DNA of 64,000 bases from Tulasnella sp. 424 (GCA_019633425.1 WSUB01000204.1:1-64000), one strand, 5' to 3'. Numbered from the stretch's first letter, positions 9,301 through 21,954 are shown. The notes: generated from the sequence alone by a model not told the origin. Numbers and translations: made by a program.

Positions 9301-12300
9301 GTGAATGCGAATCCGTGATAAACGCCTCGAGAGTCCCACTTTTCCCGCCTTGAGCGATTCTTCACTCACTCATCCGCATTGTTACATCATGCATCTCTTG
9401 ATGCCCAGTCGACGTGGCGGACCCGTGACCGAAAACCAAAGTCCTGGTTAGTCCGACGAATGTGGTCGCGGATAAGATAAACCTGTGTCTTCGAGAACGG
9501 CTCGCCAACCCGACTGCGTATAGCCCCGCCGCTAACGTGGATCACTCGATTCCGAATCCAGGAAGTTACAGTCCTTCAGGTTATCCGTAATCCTTTCGTT
9601 CGGAGATCGTGGGTGCAGAAAAGATGGTTTTTCATTGTTGATCTTCTCGTTTGAGCCTTTGAGGCATACGCTTCGGTAACGTACACCTCAACATTCCGCT
9701 CTCCAGGAATCCAGCAGAGCTTCCTCACATCTCGGTGACAACGTTGAGCTAAATACAGGCAGTCGCTTAGCTGGGGACACATTGGCTGTTAGGGATTGGG
9801 ATTTCAGTATAAGGCGGCAGGTGAGAGGCGGCTCTTCATGTACCTGTACCAATCGTTTGAGTAAACGCTAATTAACCGGAGAAAGTTAGTATCTAATCAT
9901 ATTGTATTTTGAAATTCGGTATTGACTAACCAAGTGAAACCTGATACGCAGACGGTTCCACCCGCTGCGGTGAATCCGTGTCAATGGTTGAACAGAGGGA
10001 TCAAAAGGCGATCACTCACTCCATCCTTGTCCTCCGCACTGACCGTACCCAGCAACTGTTCCTGAAGACTAGAGACGAGTCAAAATTTAGCGCTCCAGGG
10101 TACATATATATGGTCGCTTCGGAGTCCTTACACCTGTGGTTGTGGCTGTTGTGGTAGTCTTCGTACTGAACACGAACAATGAGAACGAGGAACGCTAGAA
10201 AGTGATACAAATCATCTCACGTGGTTGTGGTTTTGGTCGTCGTCGTAGTTTTAGCTGTGGTGGTGGATGTCTTCGTGGTGGTGGTGGTTGCTTTGGGTGG
10301 GTTGGTTGTGTCGACAACCACCGGCCATCCACTCGAGAAGTCCAGACGATTGAGCCCGAGCTGGATAGCAAGGATTCAGTCCTTCATATGCCTTCGTACT
10401 CTACTCAGACTTACATAGCTTCCGGTAGAAGTGTAGTAATCTGAAAGAGCTGTACGTTAGCATTGTTGCAGAGCGGACCACCAAAAGTCACCCACGATAG
10501 ACTAGGATGGGACCATCAATGTCGTCGAAAACATCTTGTCCACCTGGACCGTATATCTGCTCATCGATGTCAGACAGTCATTACGAAAGCGCTTGGGTCG
10601 GACCCTTACACCATCGTGGGTACCAAGGACGAGGGTGCCGCCGCCAGAGGTTAGGGCTACTCCAGATTGATCGACGAAGCCGCCAGTCGGCGAGGTGGAT
10701 CGACCGACCCTTATGTTATAGGTACTGCTAGTGCCTGAAGTTTGACGAGAGGTTCGGACAAAAATCAAAGCCCGCGGTAGTCTGATGTGAGCTCACCTTG
10801 GCAACACACGTCCCAAGAACTGAAGAGATACCAATATGAGCCGTACTTGTACAGTGACGCAGCCTCGATAGCGCCCGAAGCTGCGGTTCTCTGTGCAAGC
10901 GCGGTGACGGTAGACGAGGAAGTGAAGCCAGTTGACGATGAAAGCCTAGGAAAGTCGGTTAATCTATCGGGGACGCTAAAGTTCTAAGGTTCGCGTACTT
11001 CAATCTGTGAAAGTATCGTCAGCAGCTTCATGTCGATCCGAATCAGAAATACTCACTCCTTGATACCGGTCCACCATGATCCAAGAGCCAAATACCAGTT
11101 AGAACCATCGATGACCAAACTGAAAACGGGTTGTGGTTAGGCTAATGCTGCGAATCAGGCCAGCGAGAAATCGTACTTGGGGTCGATAGCCTAGCGAAGT
11201 GACGATGGCTTCTCAGACTCGGGTAATGTTCGAGGTAAAAGAACCTACATTGTAGTTGTTTGACGTCGAGCTCGAAGTAACAAGGCCCTGATTCGACCAA
11301 CTGCCTGGCGCTCCGGTTGTTGAAGTGGTCAGGAAGATCGCCGACTTCTGCGAGCCAAACGATGACGCAGCGTAATAGACCTAACAAATCAGGCTTGACA
11401 TTAGCGTCATATGGTTCCCAGTTGATCAAAAAACTTCGTACCCAAAACTTCCCGTTGATATACGTGCAATCAGGAGCCCAGAGATTCCCATTGGAGGTTC
11501 CGGTATATGTATCGGTCCAGGAGGCACCGCTGGGCCAGATCTTCCCAACGTATGTCCAGGTCTTCCTGTCTGTACTACTTCTGATATCAATTCCCGGTGC
11601 AGTGGCTTAGAACGAGGCGTCAGCCGTAAGCCAAGAAAGCGTCTGGTAGGGCTCACAGAACAACCAGTATTTTCCGGAGCTGTCCTTGCACTATAGTAGC
11701 GTATGTCAGACTTCCGAAATTATTCAAAGATCGTCCAACGCTCACGATAGTCGGGTCGTGTGTGAATGTGTCTCCCGCGACGGTGGCGGGAGATGGCGTG
11801 GCCAACCCAATCAGTGGCGCAGCGAGTAGTCCAATGAGCAATAACAGCTTCATATCCAAAGAGGTGATACTTAGCAAGAGGAGGGGGGATGTAAGCATCC
11901 AATATATACCACGATGCTTCCTCCTTTAGTGCCTGCCAAGGAGACCACTGGCAGCAGGGAACGATCCCGGTCGTTCACCGATGTTTTCGCAGGTCTGCGA
12001 CCATTGGTAGAGACCGGTGTAGGAACACAACAAGCGGCCCGCTTCGGAAACTATTGGAATTAATAGTTGATACATTTTCTTGCCTCGACTTTTATCGTGA
12101 ACGGTCCGCTGAGCTGCCAGAACTCCGGAAGAAACCCGGGATGTCACCATGTTGCCAAGAAGGTCTGCTCATATGAAGATCACGTTATCTTAGTTAAAGG
12201 TCGCAGAATCCCTTCTCGATAGTCTCTCAGTTGATGAAATCTCGCCAAGGAGGCAATTGGGACGTGTTGACCGTCTTGCGAAACGCGGGGAACACGTGAT

Positions 12301-13083
12301 TAGGGGACATTCCTCCGAGCGTGACTTAATTGCGTGAGGCTCTGAGCCCCGCGGTCCATCAACTAGTGAGTGTCCACTAGGATCCTAATCTAGGCCTATA
12401 GTCATGTATGCCAGAAGAACAGTCAGACAGGATGTGGGTGATTTTAAGCCACTCAAGAACCGGCCGCGGTGCCTCCCTACCTTCTGCTTCAGACGACGTT
12501 TTCTTTCGATTTGAGGTGGTGCAGCCTTGACTCGACTCGGTGTGCGAATCATCGTCGCTTGGCACCCTCCGCAAGTGTGCCGCATGCCAGGCTCACGGGG
12601 TTCGTGGAATGACTCAAATAGAAGCTGCAGCACGGTATCCACAGGGTTTCGATGAGTCACGTGTCCACCTTTTCAAACACGACTTTCTGCTGTTCAACGC
12701 AAGTTCAACGCGTCTCCCGAACCACCTCCACACCCCCCACCTCATCCACAGCATGTCCACAAGACCGAAACGAGCCGCAGCGTCGAAGGCAACTGCCGCC
12801 AATACCGCTATCGCTAGCGGTAAGACAGACACAGCAGCCCCAGCTCGGGCGCCCAAAAATTCCAAGAAACGGGCAGCACCAGGCCCCTCGACAGCCACGG
12901 ATCCCGCGGCTGACGACGGCGCTGATGACGACGATGGGGATGAAGACGATGGAAGCCAACCGAAGAAGAAAAAAGCCAAAACTGCAAAAGCAAAGGCCGC
13001 TCCCAAAACGAAAGCCGCTCCTCGCAAGGGTCGAGGCAAAAAGTCTGCACCTGCCATCGCTGACAGCGACAATGATGCAGACG
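9301..13083. repeat. Segmental tandem duplication, copy 2
   Basis: Second copy of the block at 5666-9299. It begins with the GPI-protein 3' flank (TGAATGCGA then TAAACGCCTCGAGAGTCCCA, matching 5667 onward) and runs through arabinanase copy 2 into the PARP gene, where homology with copy 1 ends at 13083 in the codons for NDADD. Beyond that point only one copy of PARP exists. Confidence 0.92.
9767..11853 (-). CDS. GH43 endo-1,5-alpha-L-arabinanase with C-terminal CBM1, copy 2
   Basis: Same architecture and exon layout as the copy at 6105-8174: signal peptide [87 protein letters not shown] Thr-rich linker and a CBM1 ending NDWYSQCVPS follow, again with the last Cys on a tiny terminal exon. Differences are mostly substitutions plus small intron indels, and I saw no stop codon breaking an exon. 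Both copies appear functional, so arabinan degradation may be dosage-increased. Directly downstream is the duplicated 3' flank, not a new gene. Confidence 0.88.
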
Positions 13084-15668
13084 ACGCCGCTTCTGATAAC
13101 GATAACAGCGGTGCAACCCAGGGCGCTGCTGCAAGCAAGTCCTCATCGGCAACGGCCGCTCCTGCGCCACCCCCAAAGTCGCCCACCCCTCCAAAGATGG
13201 TCACAGTTTTGAAACGTGGCGCGGCTCCTGTCGATCCATATTCTGGATTCTCTCGTACGTTCATCTTTGGTTTCGGCATCCGATTGCAGCCATGGCATCT
13301 GACGCGTTCTAAACGTGTAGAAACTCACCAAGTCCTCACGAACAATGGTGAGGTGTACGACGCTATGCTGCACCAGACCGATGTCGGCAAGAACTCCAAT
13401 AAGTACGCATGCGTTCATTGCCTCGCTGGCTAGCAAGTGCTTATTGTCTCTTAGATTCTACGTTATCCAACTTCTCCACCCCCTGGGAAACAATGGCCAA
13501 TGCACCCTTTTTACTCGTTGGGGCCGCACCGGTGAAAACGGACAAACTCAGAAAAAGGCACGTCGAGCTCATGCCATGCACTTCTGCACAACTGAAGACG
13601 CACACCCACTGATTCTTACGGTGCTGAATAGGGCCCCTTCCCTGTCAATTCAGCGATCGGGGAATTCGAAAAGCAGTTCAAGGCGAAGACCGTCGCGAAC
13701 TGGGCTGACCGGAGGACTATGGTCAGGAAGAACGGTGCGTCGACATACAGGTCGCTTAGGATATCTCGTTAAATTTATCTGTGTCAATAGGGAAGTATTT
13801 CTGGATAGGTACGTTACTCACATCCGTAGACACTTGTGCGAGCCTTGCCGACTCCTCCGACGTGTAGAACGAGACTTTGAAGCAGACGAAGATCAGGAGG
13901 AGGAGGAGGACGAACCCGCCGCAGAAGGATCTGACGAGAAGGGCAAGGGTAAAGAAAAGCCTCGCGAGAAAACTCCTGAAAGTACTGCCCCCGAGGAGGT
14001 CCAGGTGCGCTGCTCGTGATCCTCGCAGTTCTTGACTAGTGGCTCAAGATTACTTGCCCCCTAGAACCTGATCAAGTTGATCTTCAACGTCACGTACGTC
14101 CATAGCAACAAAGTCTCGTCTCCTACGCAAGCTAACACTCATTTACAGTCTAATGGATGCCCATCTTAAGGAGCTCAACTATGACGCTAATAAGGCACGG
14201 CACGATTTAACCATTTCTCACCCAGTGCTAATTTGACGTGGGTCACAGCTGCCCCTGGGCAAACTCTCCAAGGCAACCATTCTCCAAGGTTTCAGCGTCC
14301 TTAAGGTTCTCTCAGAAGTCTTGGAGCAGCCTGGCGGACCTGCATCTACAAGCCGAGGAGGTCTTAACAACGCTTGCGAACAACTCAGCGGAGACTATTA
14401 CTCGTATGTCATTCGGCAAACCCCTCCCAACAGCTGACGATGACCGTTTACTACTTTCCACAGGATTATTCCTCATGCTTTCGGCCGTAACAGGCCCATT
14501 CCTATTCGAAGCAAGGAGCATCTGAAAAAGGAGCTCGAATTGGTGGATGCTTTGGGTGACATGGTAAGGACAGCTTTCTACGTCACCGTAACCTACTCAC
14601 TGTTTTACTGATTTTGGGGTGCCTAGACCATTGCTAGCAAACTTATCCAGGCGAAACCTTCCAACGGCCTCAATCAAATCGACTCTCGCCTGGAAGGCCT
14701 CAATCTCAAATCCATCGAACCTCTTGCCCCGTCTTCCAACGAGTTCAAGGTTCTTGAAACGTACTGCCATGATAGCGCTGGGAGGACGCACAGCCACATG
14801 AGTGGATTCAATGTCGTCGATATCTTTAAAGTGGAAAGGTAGGGAATTATCTTTCGATTCGCTCTTCGAGTGGGACCTGAACGTCGGCAACAGGAATGGA
14901 GAAGCCGAGATGTTTAACGGTGCAGGATTCGACGCTCTCGAATCTGGACAGCGAATGCTGTTGTGGCATGGCAGCAGAACAACCAACTTTGGAGGTGAGC
15001 GAGCTACCAACGCGGTTTCGGTGTTGTCTAAATTAAGTCCATGTCAGGTATTCTCTCTCAGGGCCTTCGTATTGCTCCCCCCGAAGCTCCTGTCACAGGT
15101 TACATGTACGTCCGTGTCTACGTGGAATTTACAACACTCCTCACAGCTCCGTGCCCCCGACAGGTTTGGTAAAGGTGTTTACTTTGCTGATGCATCGACC
15201 AAGTCTTTGGGTTACACCCACTACCACCTCTCCGACCAAACGGGACTACTCTTGCTTTGTGAGGTTGCGACGGCACCTCTGCTTGAGCTACAGGATGCCG
15301 ACTACAACGCGGCAGACAAATGCAAAGCCGCCAACGCTCTGTGAGTCCCGGTCAACTGAATCACCGAGAATGTGCCCTGACCCTCATACTGGCAGAGCTA
15401 CCAAGGGCGTTGGTGGAATTGTTCCTTCTGGTTGGAAGGACGTCGCGGAACTGACTGGAAACGACGAATTGAAGGGCGTCGTGATGCCTGTCGGTAAATT
15501 CAGCGAAGATAAAAGGAAGAACTTGTGGTACAACGAGGTGCGCTCGTTGCCTGTCTCTTGCCTACTGGGATCACCTCTGACCAAACGTCTTTTTTTTTTC
15601 AGTATATCGTGTACGATACCAAGCAAATTCGACTTCGTTACTTGTTGCGTGTTTCTTTTAAACGATAG
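12753..15668 (+). CDS. Poly(ADP-ribose) polymerase (PARP) with WGR domain
   Basis: Nuclear enzyme that adds poly(ADP-ribose) to proteins at DNA breaks. The start [14 protein letters not shown] opens a basic Ala/Lys/Asp-rich disordered region of about 165 residues (PKKKKAKT) that probably binds DNA. Then comes a WGR domain ([29 protein letters not shown], split here as YVIQLL and [11 protein letters not shown]), an acidic insert, the helical regulatory domain ([18 protein letters not shown]) and the catalytic domain. The H-Y-E triad is present: [20 protein letters not shown] and NEYIVYD near the C-terminus. There are no zinc fingers and no BRCT, so it is PARP2-like in architecture. About ten exons; the last follows a T-rich acceptor near 15600 and ends FKR, stop 15666-15668. 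Its 5' third lies in duplication copy 2. Confidence 0.9.
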
Positions 15669-16475
15669 GGTACCTATCCTTGATTGTTACCTTACTAGCC
15701 CACCTGTTTGTTGTACGCGCATTGAGAATTCTAATTATTTTTTGCCCCCCATTGTCTCGCTGACGACAAGACGTTGGCAAGGTCTTGATCATGAACCAAT
15801 GGTTCCTCAAACTCGCGTTTATGAAGCTTCAGTCGATGGGGCACGAATTAGGAAAACGAGATAAAGAATTGGATAACTTTATACAGCGAGGACAAGGTCC
15901 AATATAAGAACAAGAGTCTTACACGAAATCACCGATCCGAATCGAACAACAATTACCCCGGCAAAAGACTCTACAAAGAGGCGAGAACGAGGCCATGCGT
16001 AATGTAGTGTGACTATGTTCTAATGAAATTGTTCCATGGAGGATGTGGACAAGAGTACAAGTGGAAGGAACCATGATGCAAGGGACAACGAGGTAGGGGA
16101 GGGCTGGCGAAATGATGTACAAGGAGGGATGGATCAAGTGGCGAGGCTGAGGATGGGAGGCAAAGGAGGAAGAGAAGAGAAATGGGGAAGGGAAAACGAA
16201 AAGACGATGTGTCCGACGAAATCGAAGAATGCGGAGACATATGAAAGATGGAGAGATGAGATGGGAAAGACATGCTCGAGCAAACGTTGAGCTCCTGACC
16301 GATTGGCCAATGTTGGAGCAGTTTGTCGAAGTCTTGACCCGCCGCCGGGCCAGGACGGGGATGACCCGACGGCGGTGCTGAAGGCGAGGAGGACCCCCAA
16401 AGACGGGGTTCCTATGGCGTGCATGATGTGTCTAAGGGTCTATGGCGGCTTGCAGATCTGGGAAGGAGACGACGC
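15669..16475. other. Gene-less stretch
   Basis: Convergent intergenic region between PARP (plus) and the unknown protein (minus). The stretch at 16040-16270 is strongly purine-rich on the plus strand (GGA/GAA runs) and looks like untranslated sequence. No gene supported. Confidence 0.6.
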
Positions 16476-18260
16476 TTAGGTCCAGTCATCGAGACAGGGG
16501 AGTTCGTCGTCATCCTCCAGATCCATCCATCTGGGACCTTGCGGCTTGGCTTCCCCACTCTCCTCGAGCTCCATGGGGGACGACAAGGGTGTGCAGGGCA
16601 TGCCAGGCGAGCTTGCTGGGCTGTCTTCTTCCTCCTCACTTGTTTCCTGGGCCTCGAGGTCGTCCTCGTTGGCCTTGCACGCCAGCGCGTAGGCCTTCCA
16701 CTCGGCACAGACACACGTCCCAACGTAGCCAGGCCACATCCGGCCGTGCACACCCCTTCTCCTCTGGTCCTCGACAGTGAGAGTGGCGAGTTCCTCAGCT
16801 GCCATACCAGTTTCGTCTGCGCATGCCTTCCTGTACCTGAACTGGGTTGGTTCGGCACAAGCGGAGCACTCTGGTTGAGCCATGGGGATGTCGCTCTGGA
16901 GGACGAAGCATTCTGGGACGGTGAGACGAGAGACGGAGGTGATGGGGCAGACGGATGATTGAAGGGGTGTCCATGCTTGGGTGTAGCCGAGGGCGTCAGA
17001 ACTGTGTTCGTCGGTGGATGCAGGTGCGGGGGTGAGGACGATCGACGGGATCTCGAACTTGACGGCGATAGGGGATGGGCTCTCCGGCGTCCACGCCCAT
17101 TCGTATTCCCGGCGCTTCCAGAAACCTTCTGGGTCTATATGCGGTTGAGGCGCGGGGCTTGGTGGAGGGATGTGAGCAGCGGCTGCGGCTGTGGTGGAGA
17201 TTGAAGGACTGGCCGACCGGCGGCAACGGCTTCGAGCGCGAGCTGCAAGCTGAGCGAGAGGGAGAGGAGTAGCGCGACTAGTTAGCGTCGACGTTCCTTC
17301 AGGCATTTGGTAGAGCAGTGGAAGTGGTAATGGTGGTAGTGGTGGTGAAAGAGTAGAGGGACTTGGATGGGAGTGAAATCCCAAAGCGGTGGGCGCTGAA
17401 GTAATATATATGTATGTAGAGGGGGTACACACCTGCTGTGCCTCGTTATCGCTTATTTCATCATCACTATCCGAAGATTCCGTGTCCTCCGTGCTGCTTG
17501 TGGAACTGATGGTTGCCGAGTCCTCGCTTTCTGATGCGCAGGCAGCTGACGCGGCAGCGGTGGAAGCCGCGTGTTTTCTAGCAGCCTGAAGGAAGGACCG
17601 GAACTCGAGGACAGAAGACGTTTCACCGTGACTAGCTGGGTCCGCAGATTGGGGGTGAGGTAGTTTGGCGTCCTGTGTACAAGGCAAGGCAAGGGAGAGC
17701 ACACGAGTTAGTCGCCATGTTTCAAAATGAACCAGACACCACAAGATAGAAGGTGGCAGGCGACAGATGAGATGGAATGATGGAATATGGAAAAGGATAA
17801 CTCACCGAGCTGATGGCTCGTCTGGTCATAGGACATTCTGACATTGCGAGGCCTTGGAGGGCTTGTGGACTGTGATTCTTGATCCAGGAGTGGAAGTCAC
17901 GGCAGTGTTGACGATCTTGGTCGACTATTTGGAAGTCGTCTGAGTCTAGATCCTGGTTCAACTGAGCAGGAATGTCGATAGTCTTCAGAGTCTGCGCGTT
18001 TGACGCGGTCGGGGGGATCGAGGAGGTGAGGGGGAGGTGGGCGAAGAGGGATGACGAGTGGGAAGAGGGGCAAACACCGGGGTAAAACAGAATTCGGGTC
18101 AGCTTCGGTGGGGTGGCGTCCGAAATGTTAGAAAATTCCCTACCTGGAGACATTCGTCTAGAGAAACATCGAATGGGTCTTTGCGAGTGGATTTCATGGT
18201 GGAAGTGGAGAAGGAGGAGGTAGAGAGAAAGCGAGGGGTAGTGGAGCGTCCCCGAGGCAT
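16476..18260 (-). CDS. Uncharacterised, mostly disordered protein
   Basis: Start at 18260 (MPRGRSTTPRFLSTSSF), first exon ending ..DVSLDECLQ at a GTAGGG donor. Further exons include NQDLDSDDFQIVDQDRQ with FHSWIKNHSPQALQGLAMS, then an acidic Ser-rich stretch (SSTEDTESSDSDDEISDNEA). The long last exon, from about 17300, carries a Pro/Ser/Thr-rich part. It also has FWKRREYEWAWTPES and a Cys-bearing segment (PECSACAEPTQFRYRKACAD, then GYVGTCVCAEWKAYALACK). It ends with an acidic tail, DLEDDDELPCLDDWT. I recognise no known domain. The conserved-looking aromatic patch and CxxC-type cysteines are the only parts that look folded. Four or so exons; boundaries approximate. Confidence 0.6.
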
Positions 18261-20540
18261 GTGAAGGCCACTGGTCGAGGTCCGGGAGGTACCAGTGATA
18301 TGAATGCGGACTGGCTTGGGCTGTGCAGACCGCTGGACTGCTTCAATAGGCGACTCTCCTTTCAGGGCAGTGAAAGAGGGCGCAAGTGACGGATTTTTAT
18401 AGCGCTCGAGGGGGCGTTAAATTCGAGTGCTTGAGTCAGGCCGAGGTGGGCGGAATGGGAGGTGAGAGGCGATCGGGGCTGACACCGGGTAGCTTTGTAG
18501 ACTTTGAAAGGTTGCTAGCGAGCGCTGTTCGGCTGGTTTTTGAGAGTGGCTAAGAGGGTCGATGATGGTTGCTGTTGCAAGGTTGAAGGGGAGGGGAGAC
18601 GAGCAGCGCAAGGGGAGCAAAGGGGTTTCGGTGTATAAGGGGGATTCGGGTCGTCGGGTGCATCGGGCAACATGTAAACATTCCCAGCCTCTTCCCCTCT
18701 CTCTCACTCCCATTCGCGCCGATTATCCGTCCCGAAGCCCCTTTTATCTATCATCACATCCACCTGCACACTTCATACACCTCAAGTCCCCTCTCTCTCT
18801 GGCCCTCCCTTCAAGTATGTACACCTGGTCAGTTGCTGTCGGCTCAAACTCCCATTTATCGCCTTTGTTCGTTCGTCGGTGGCGACCGTTCCCAAAGACC
18901 GACGGTAAACAGCAACGACGATGCCACCGGGACGGGGGTGATCTGCGGTCTTCCCGAGTAAAAATGATAATCTTATCAGTGAATTCCCCCCGGAGCATCC
19001 CGAACTGCCCAGATCAGATTAACCTCTCTCTTCGGCGTCAACCCCCTCTTCTCCCATTGGTCCATTCCACTCATTGCTGCCTCGTTCCCTCTCGACTCAT
19101 CTGGCCCCATGAACCCCGGCGCCTCAGTCCGACCCTTCACCCATCCCCTCATTCATACCACGACCGCGATCTCACCGCCGTACATGGTCGCGGCTCGCTC
19201 GTACGCATTAGGTTGTGCGCCTCGCCCCTACACCCTCAACCAAAACCTTGTTCTTAGTCTCAGAGCTTGTTGCATGTGCAGAGCCGACGTTACGTTACCC
19301 GAATTGGCTCTTCGGAACCTTCATCCCGACCACTACCCTCACCAGCGAGTATAACTAACGCCACTCGGAGTACTCCGTAGAGCTTCAACGAGGTGTATAA
19401 TATCACCAGACACTCGATCATTCCCATTTCCAAATCCCCAGGTCAAAGGTAAACCACCCAAATTCCTTCCATCCCATCCTTCGAGATGACTATCGGACCT
19501 TCGGCGCACCCACAAGGCAAGAACACACGGCTTGCACGGCTAACTCACGTTTTGCCATGCCCACTCCCGGCATTCATTATGCCACATTATGCGAGGCCTC
19601 TTTTCACATGGTCTCCCCTTTCCCAATCGATCGCAACACGAGGCCGGAACCTTTTCTTTCCCCCATCCAGCCAACCGGGAGCTCACCGGAAAGTCCGGCT
19701 CAAGGGCACTGAGTGGTACGAATCGACGGGAGCATCTGCAAGAGATACAGGTCACGCACGGCTCTGCAATTTGAAATCGGGGATCAGGGGGATTTCCCAG
19801 CAAAAACGTGCAAACTCATGGGACAAACGCCACACACCTCGAGCAAATGATTCCTGGGGCCAAAACAACCGTAAGTTACCGCTTCATTTCATTGACTGTG
19901 GTCAAAGTGAACTCTTCACAACGGACCAGGGAACGCCTTGTCATGAGATTCAGTTCGCCTTCTCGGACCTACTAGAAGTAGAAAGTAGGTTCGCCTCAAC
20001 TGGTGGCTGGAATGCGTCCGATGAGCACCTCGATGGATGGAATATTCGAATATCGATAAAGTATGAGATAGTGATTGGTTCGGGCACTTTGCTATTTCTT
20101 GCCGTTGCCAGATACGACGGCCCCGTCATCTGAGCCATTTTCGCGGAGGCCGGCTAGGCCTCCGCCCATTTTTAGACCGTCACTCTGTGGTCCAAAATCA
20201 TCGCCACAATACAAAATGAAAATTTTTTAAGAGTCAGCTCGAAGATCTAGAGTACTAGAGGCTCCTTCCTTCCCCCGGCGTTAAGTTCTAGTCTCGTTCA
20301 ACTCTTGTCGCAAATCGTGTTTTATGCCGTGGGCCACATTGGCTCCAGGAGAGCTTAATATCTTAAAAGTCCATCGATGTACAAATGCATTGACCGGCGA
20401 AACTGGCTCCAAGTTCACTGAAGGGACATCCTGACAATATAAATTCTCCACGTTTGCGGATCGCCTGACATTTCAAGCTAGCCGCAACAGTACTCGAAAA
20501 CGCTATCGAGGGAGGTGTGAACAGAGGAAAGGTGACCGGT
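18261..20540. other. Long gene-less stretch
   Basis: About 2.3 kb without a supported gene. Up to about 19450 it is pyrimidine-rich on the plus strand, with CCCTTC/CTCTCT tracts typical of long upstream regions. One open frame of 215 codons (19486-20133, plus) has no recognisable domain or codon pattern and I do not call it a gene. A perfect hairpin sits just after it (listed separately). Confidence 0.5.
20143..20165. other. Perfect 9-bp GC-rich hairpin followed by T-run
   Basis: The arms GCGGAGGCC and GGCCTCCGC are exact reverse complements around a five-base loop (GGCTA), and ATTTTTAG follows within five bases. It lies 9 bp after the stop of the open frame 19486-20133. The shape resembles a bacterial intrinsic terminator, but in a fungal nuclear context its function is unknown. 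Confidence 0.6.
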
Positions 20541-21688
20541 TCAACAGAGTACACACCATGCCCTGGAGCTATTATTCATGTAAATCCGATTCTTCCAACC
20601 CCGCTTCTCGATCAGGTCAACCAATGGGTTCAAATCTGGGCTTTCCCAGTTGAAGCCATTGTAGGACTCCATTTCGATCCAGATTTTAAGCATTTTCAAG
20701 GAGTTGGGTACGTGATCCGAGGCGAGAAAGTTCATAAGCTTCTGGAAGCCTCCTCGCCCGATTGAAACGTCAAGGGTTTCCAGGGTGGGGGCGACCCGAC
20801 ATAGGTTCGGCAAATTCGGATCGTGTTCCTTCTGGCTCCCTTGGACGGTAATCTCTTGCATATGGGGGAATTGAATGGATGATATATCCGCATGGGCTTT
20901 ATCTTCTGAAGGAAATGGCGTATCACAAAGCCGTAGCGACCATAGTTTCGCAGGATCAACGGAGGTGAGGAGGAAGATGAGCTCGGTTGATCTAAGCCTA
21001 GTCAACGTGAGGGCTTTCAGCGAAGGCAAGTAGAAATTTCCTCCAGTTTCTGGCTCATCTACTAGTAGCGGGCACAAGTCCTCGCCTTTGTAGAGAAACC
21101 TGTCGAGGGATAATACCTGGAGCGACGACCGACACAGGTCCAAAAGCTCCGGGAGGCGGTGGAAGTCTTTGAGATGATCCGTCTGAACGGCTAAATCTCG
21201 TATTCCTGCCGTTCCGTTCTGTTTGTACCGACTCGTGGTGTGTATGTAGTCGAGGATGATATCCATCCCTTTCGACCCTGTTATTAAGGTCTTGCACAGT
21301 TGAATTTCCTGGGCCACGGAGTACCAGGAACGGCATACACGGGATAGAATCGGTGTGATGCTGTATGAAGCCCATACATCCAAAATTAATATTTCGAAGA
21401 TTTGGATTAGGATTTCAGGTGGGAGGAGGTCGTTGAGAGGTCGGGAAATGGTGTTTCGTGATCCAGTATCGGAGTTGCCTTCGAGAGGAAATCGGATGGA
21501 TCTAGTTGCATCGTCGCCGCCCGTGTTGGTGCCTGCGATATCACTTTAGTTAGGGTCACCACCAGAGTATGCAACGAATACCGACTCGTTGTGACCTCTT
21601 GACCAGGGAGAATTGTGTGGTCTTGGTGTGCTTCGGATTTACTAGAACCTTCAGCTGTCGAATTTTTTTCTCGAGATCGATGCAACAT
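20541..21688 (-). CDS. F-box domain protein, array member 1
   Basis: First exon starts at 21688 (MLHRSREKNSTAEGSS). The second contains an F-box (NDLLPPEILIQIFEILI, then LSRVCRSWYSVAQEI), which would bind Skp1 in an SCF ubiquitin ligase. A leucine-rich, LRR-like region follows (DFHRLPELLDLCRSSLQVLSLDRFL, LKALTLTRLRSTELIFLLTSVDPAKLWSLRLCDTPF split over the frame). It ends near LIEKRGWKNRIYMNNSSR. The substrate is unknown. It is the most diverged of the minus-strand array; the last few residues may come from a further small exon as in its neighbours, so the 3' boundary is uncertain. Confidence 0.75.
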
Positions 21689-21954
21689 GTTGGCTACAAG
21701 AGTCTAGAGGACGGCAGGATGTGGGGGGTGGTTGTTGTAGTTCGTGTGAAATATCTGCGGCTGTGCCGCTGCGCCTCAACTCGAGACGCAGCGGCCCTCA
21801 AGTGGTTCTCGCGCGATCCTCGACTTCAAGCGGTATTCTTCAGGCAAATACATTGCCAAGATTTGCACGTGTTGTTATTTACAGCAAATCCTCGACGGCT
21901 CAAACGAATCCTCTGCTCCCTGCGTTTATCATCTCATAGAACTCGCTAACGCAT

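Noticed and set aside
12614..13279. 221-codon open frame on the minus strand
   Set aside because: Antisense of the Ala/Lys-rich N-terminus of PARP; the long frame results from the GC-rich repetitive codons.
15920..15965. Possible tRNA T-loop (minus strand GTTCGATTCGG)
   Set aside because: No matching acceptor, D or anticodon stems can be drawn around it.
18562..19257. 231-codon plus-strand open frame
   Set aside because: Low-complexity Pro/Ser/His reading of pyrimidine-rich intergenic DNA; no splice sites, domain or paralogue.
19486..20133. 215-codon plus-strand open frame before the hairpin
   Set aside because: Begins plausibly but no domain or codon pattern could be recognised; kept only as a remark and in the hairpin finding.
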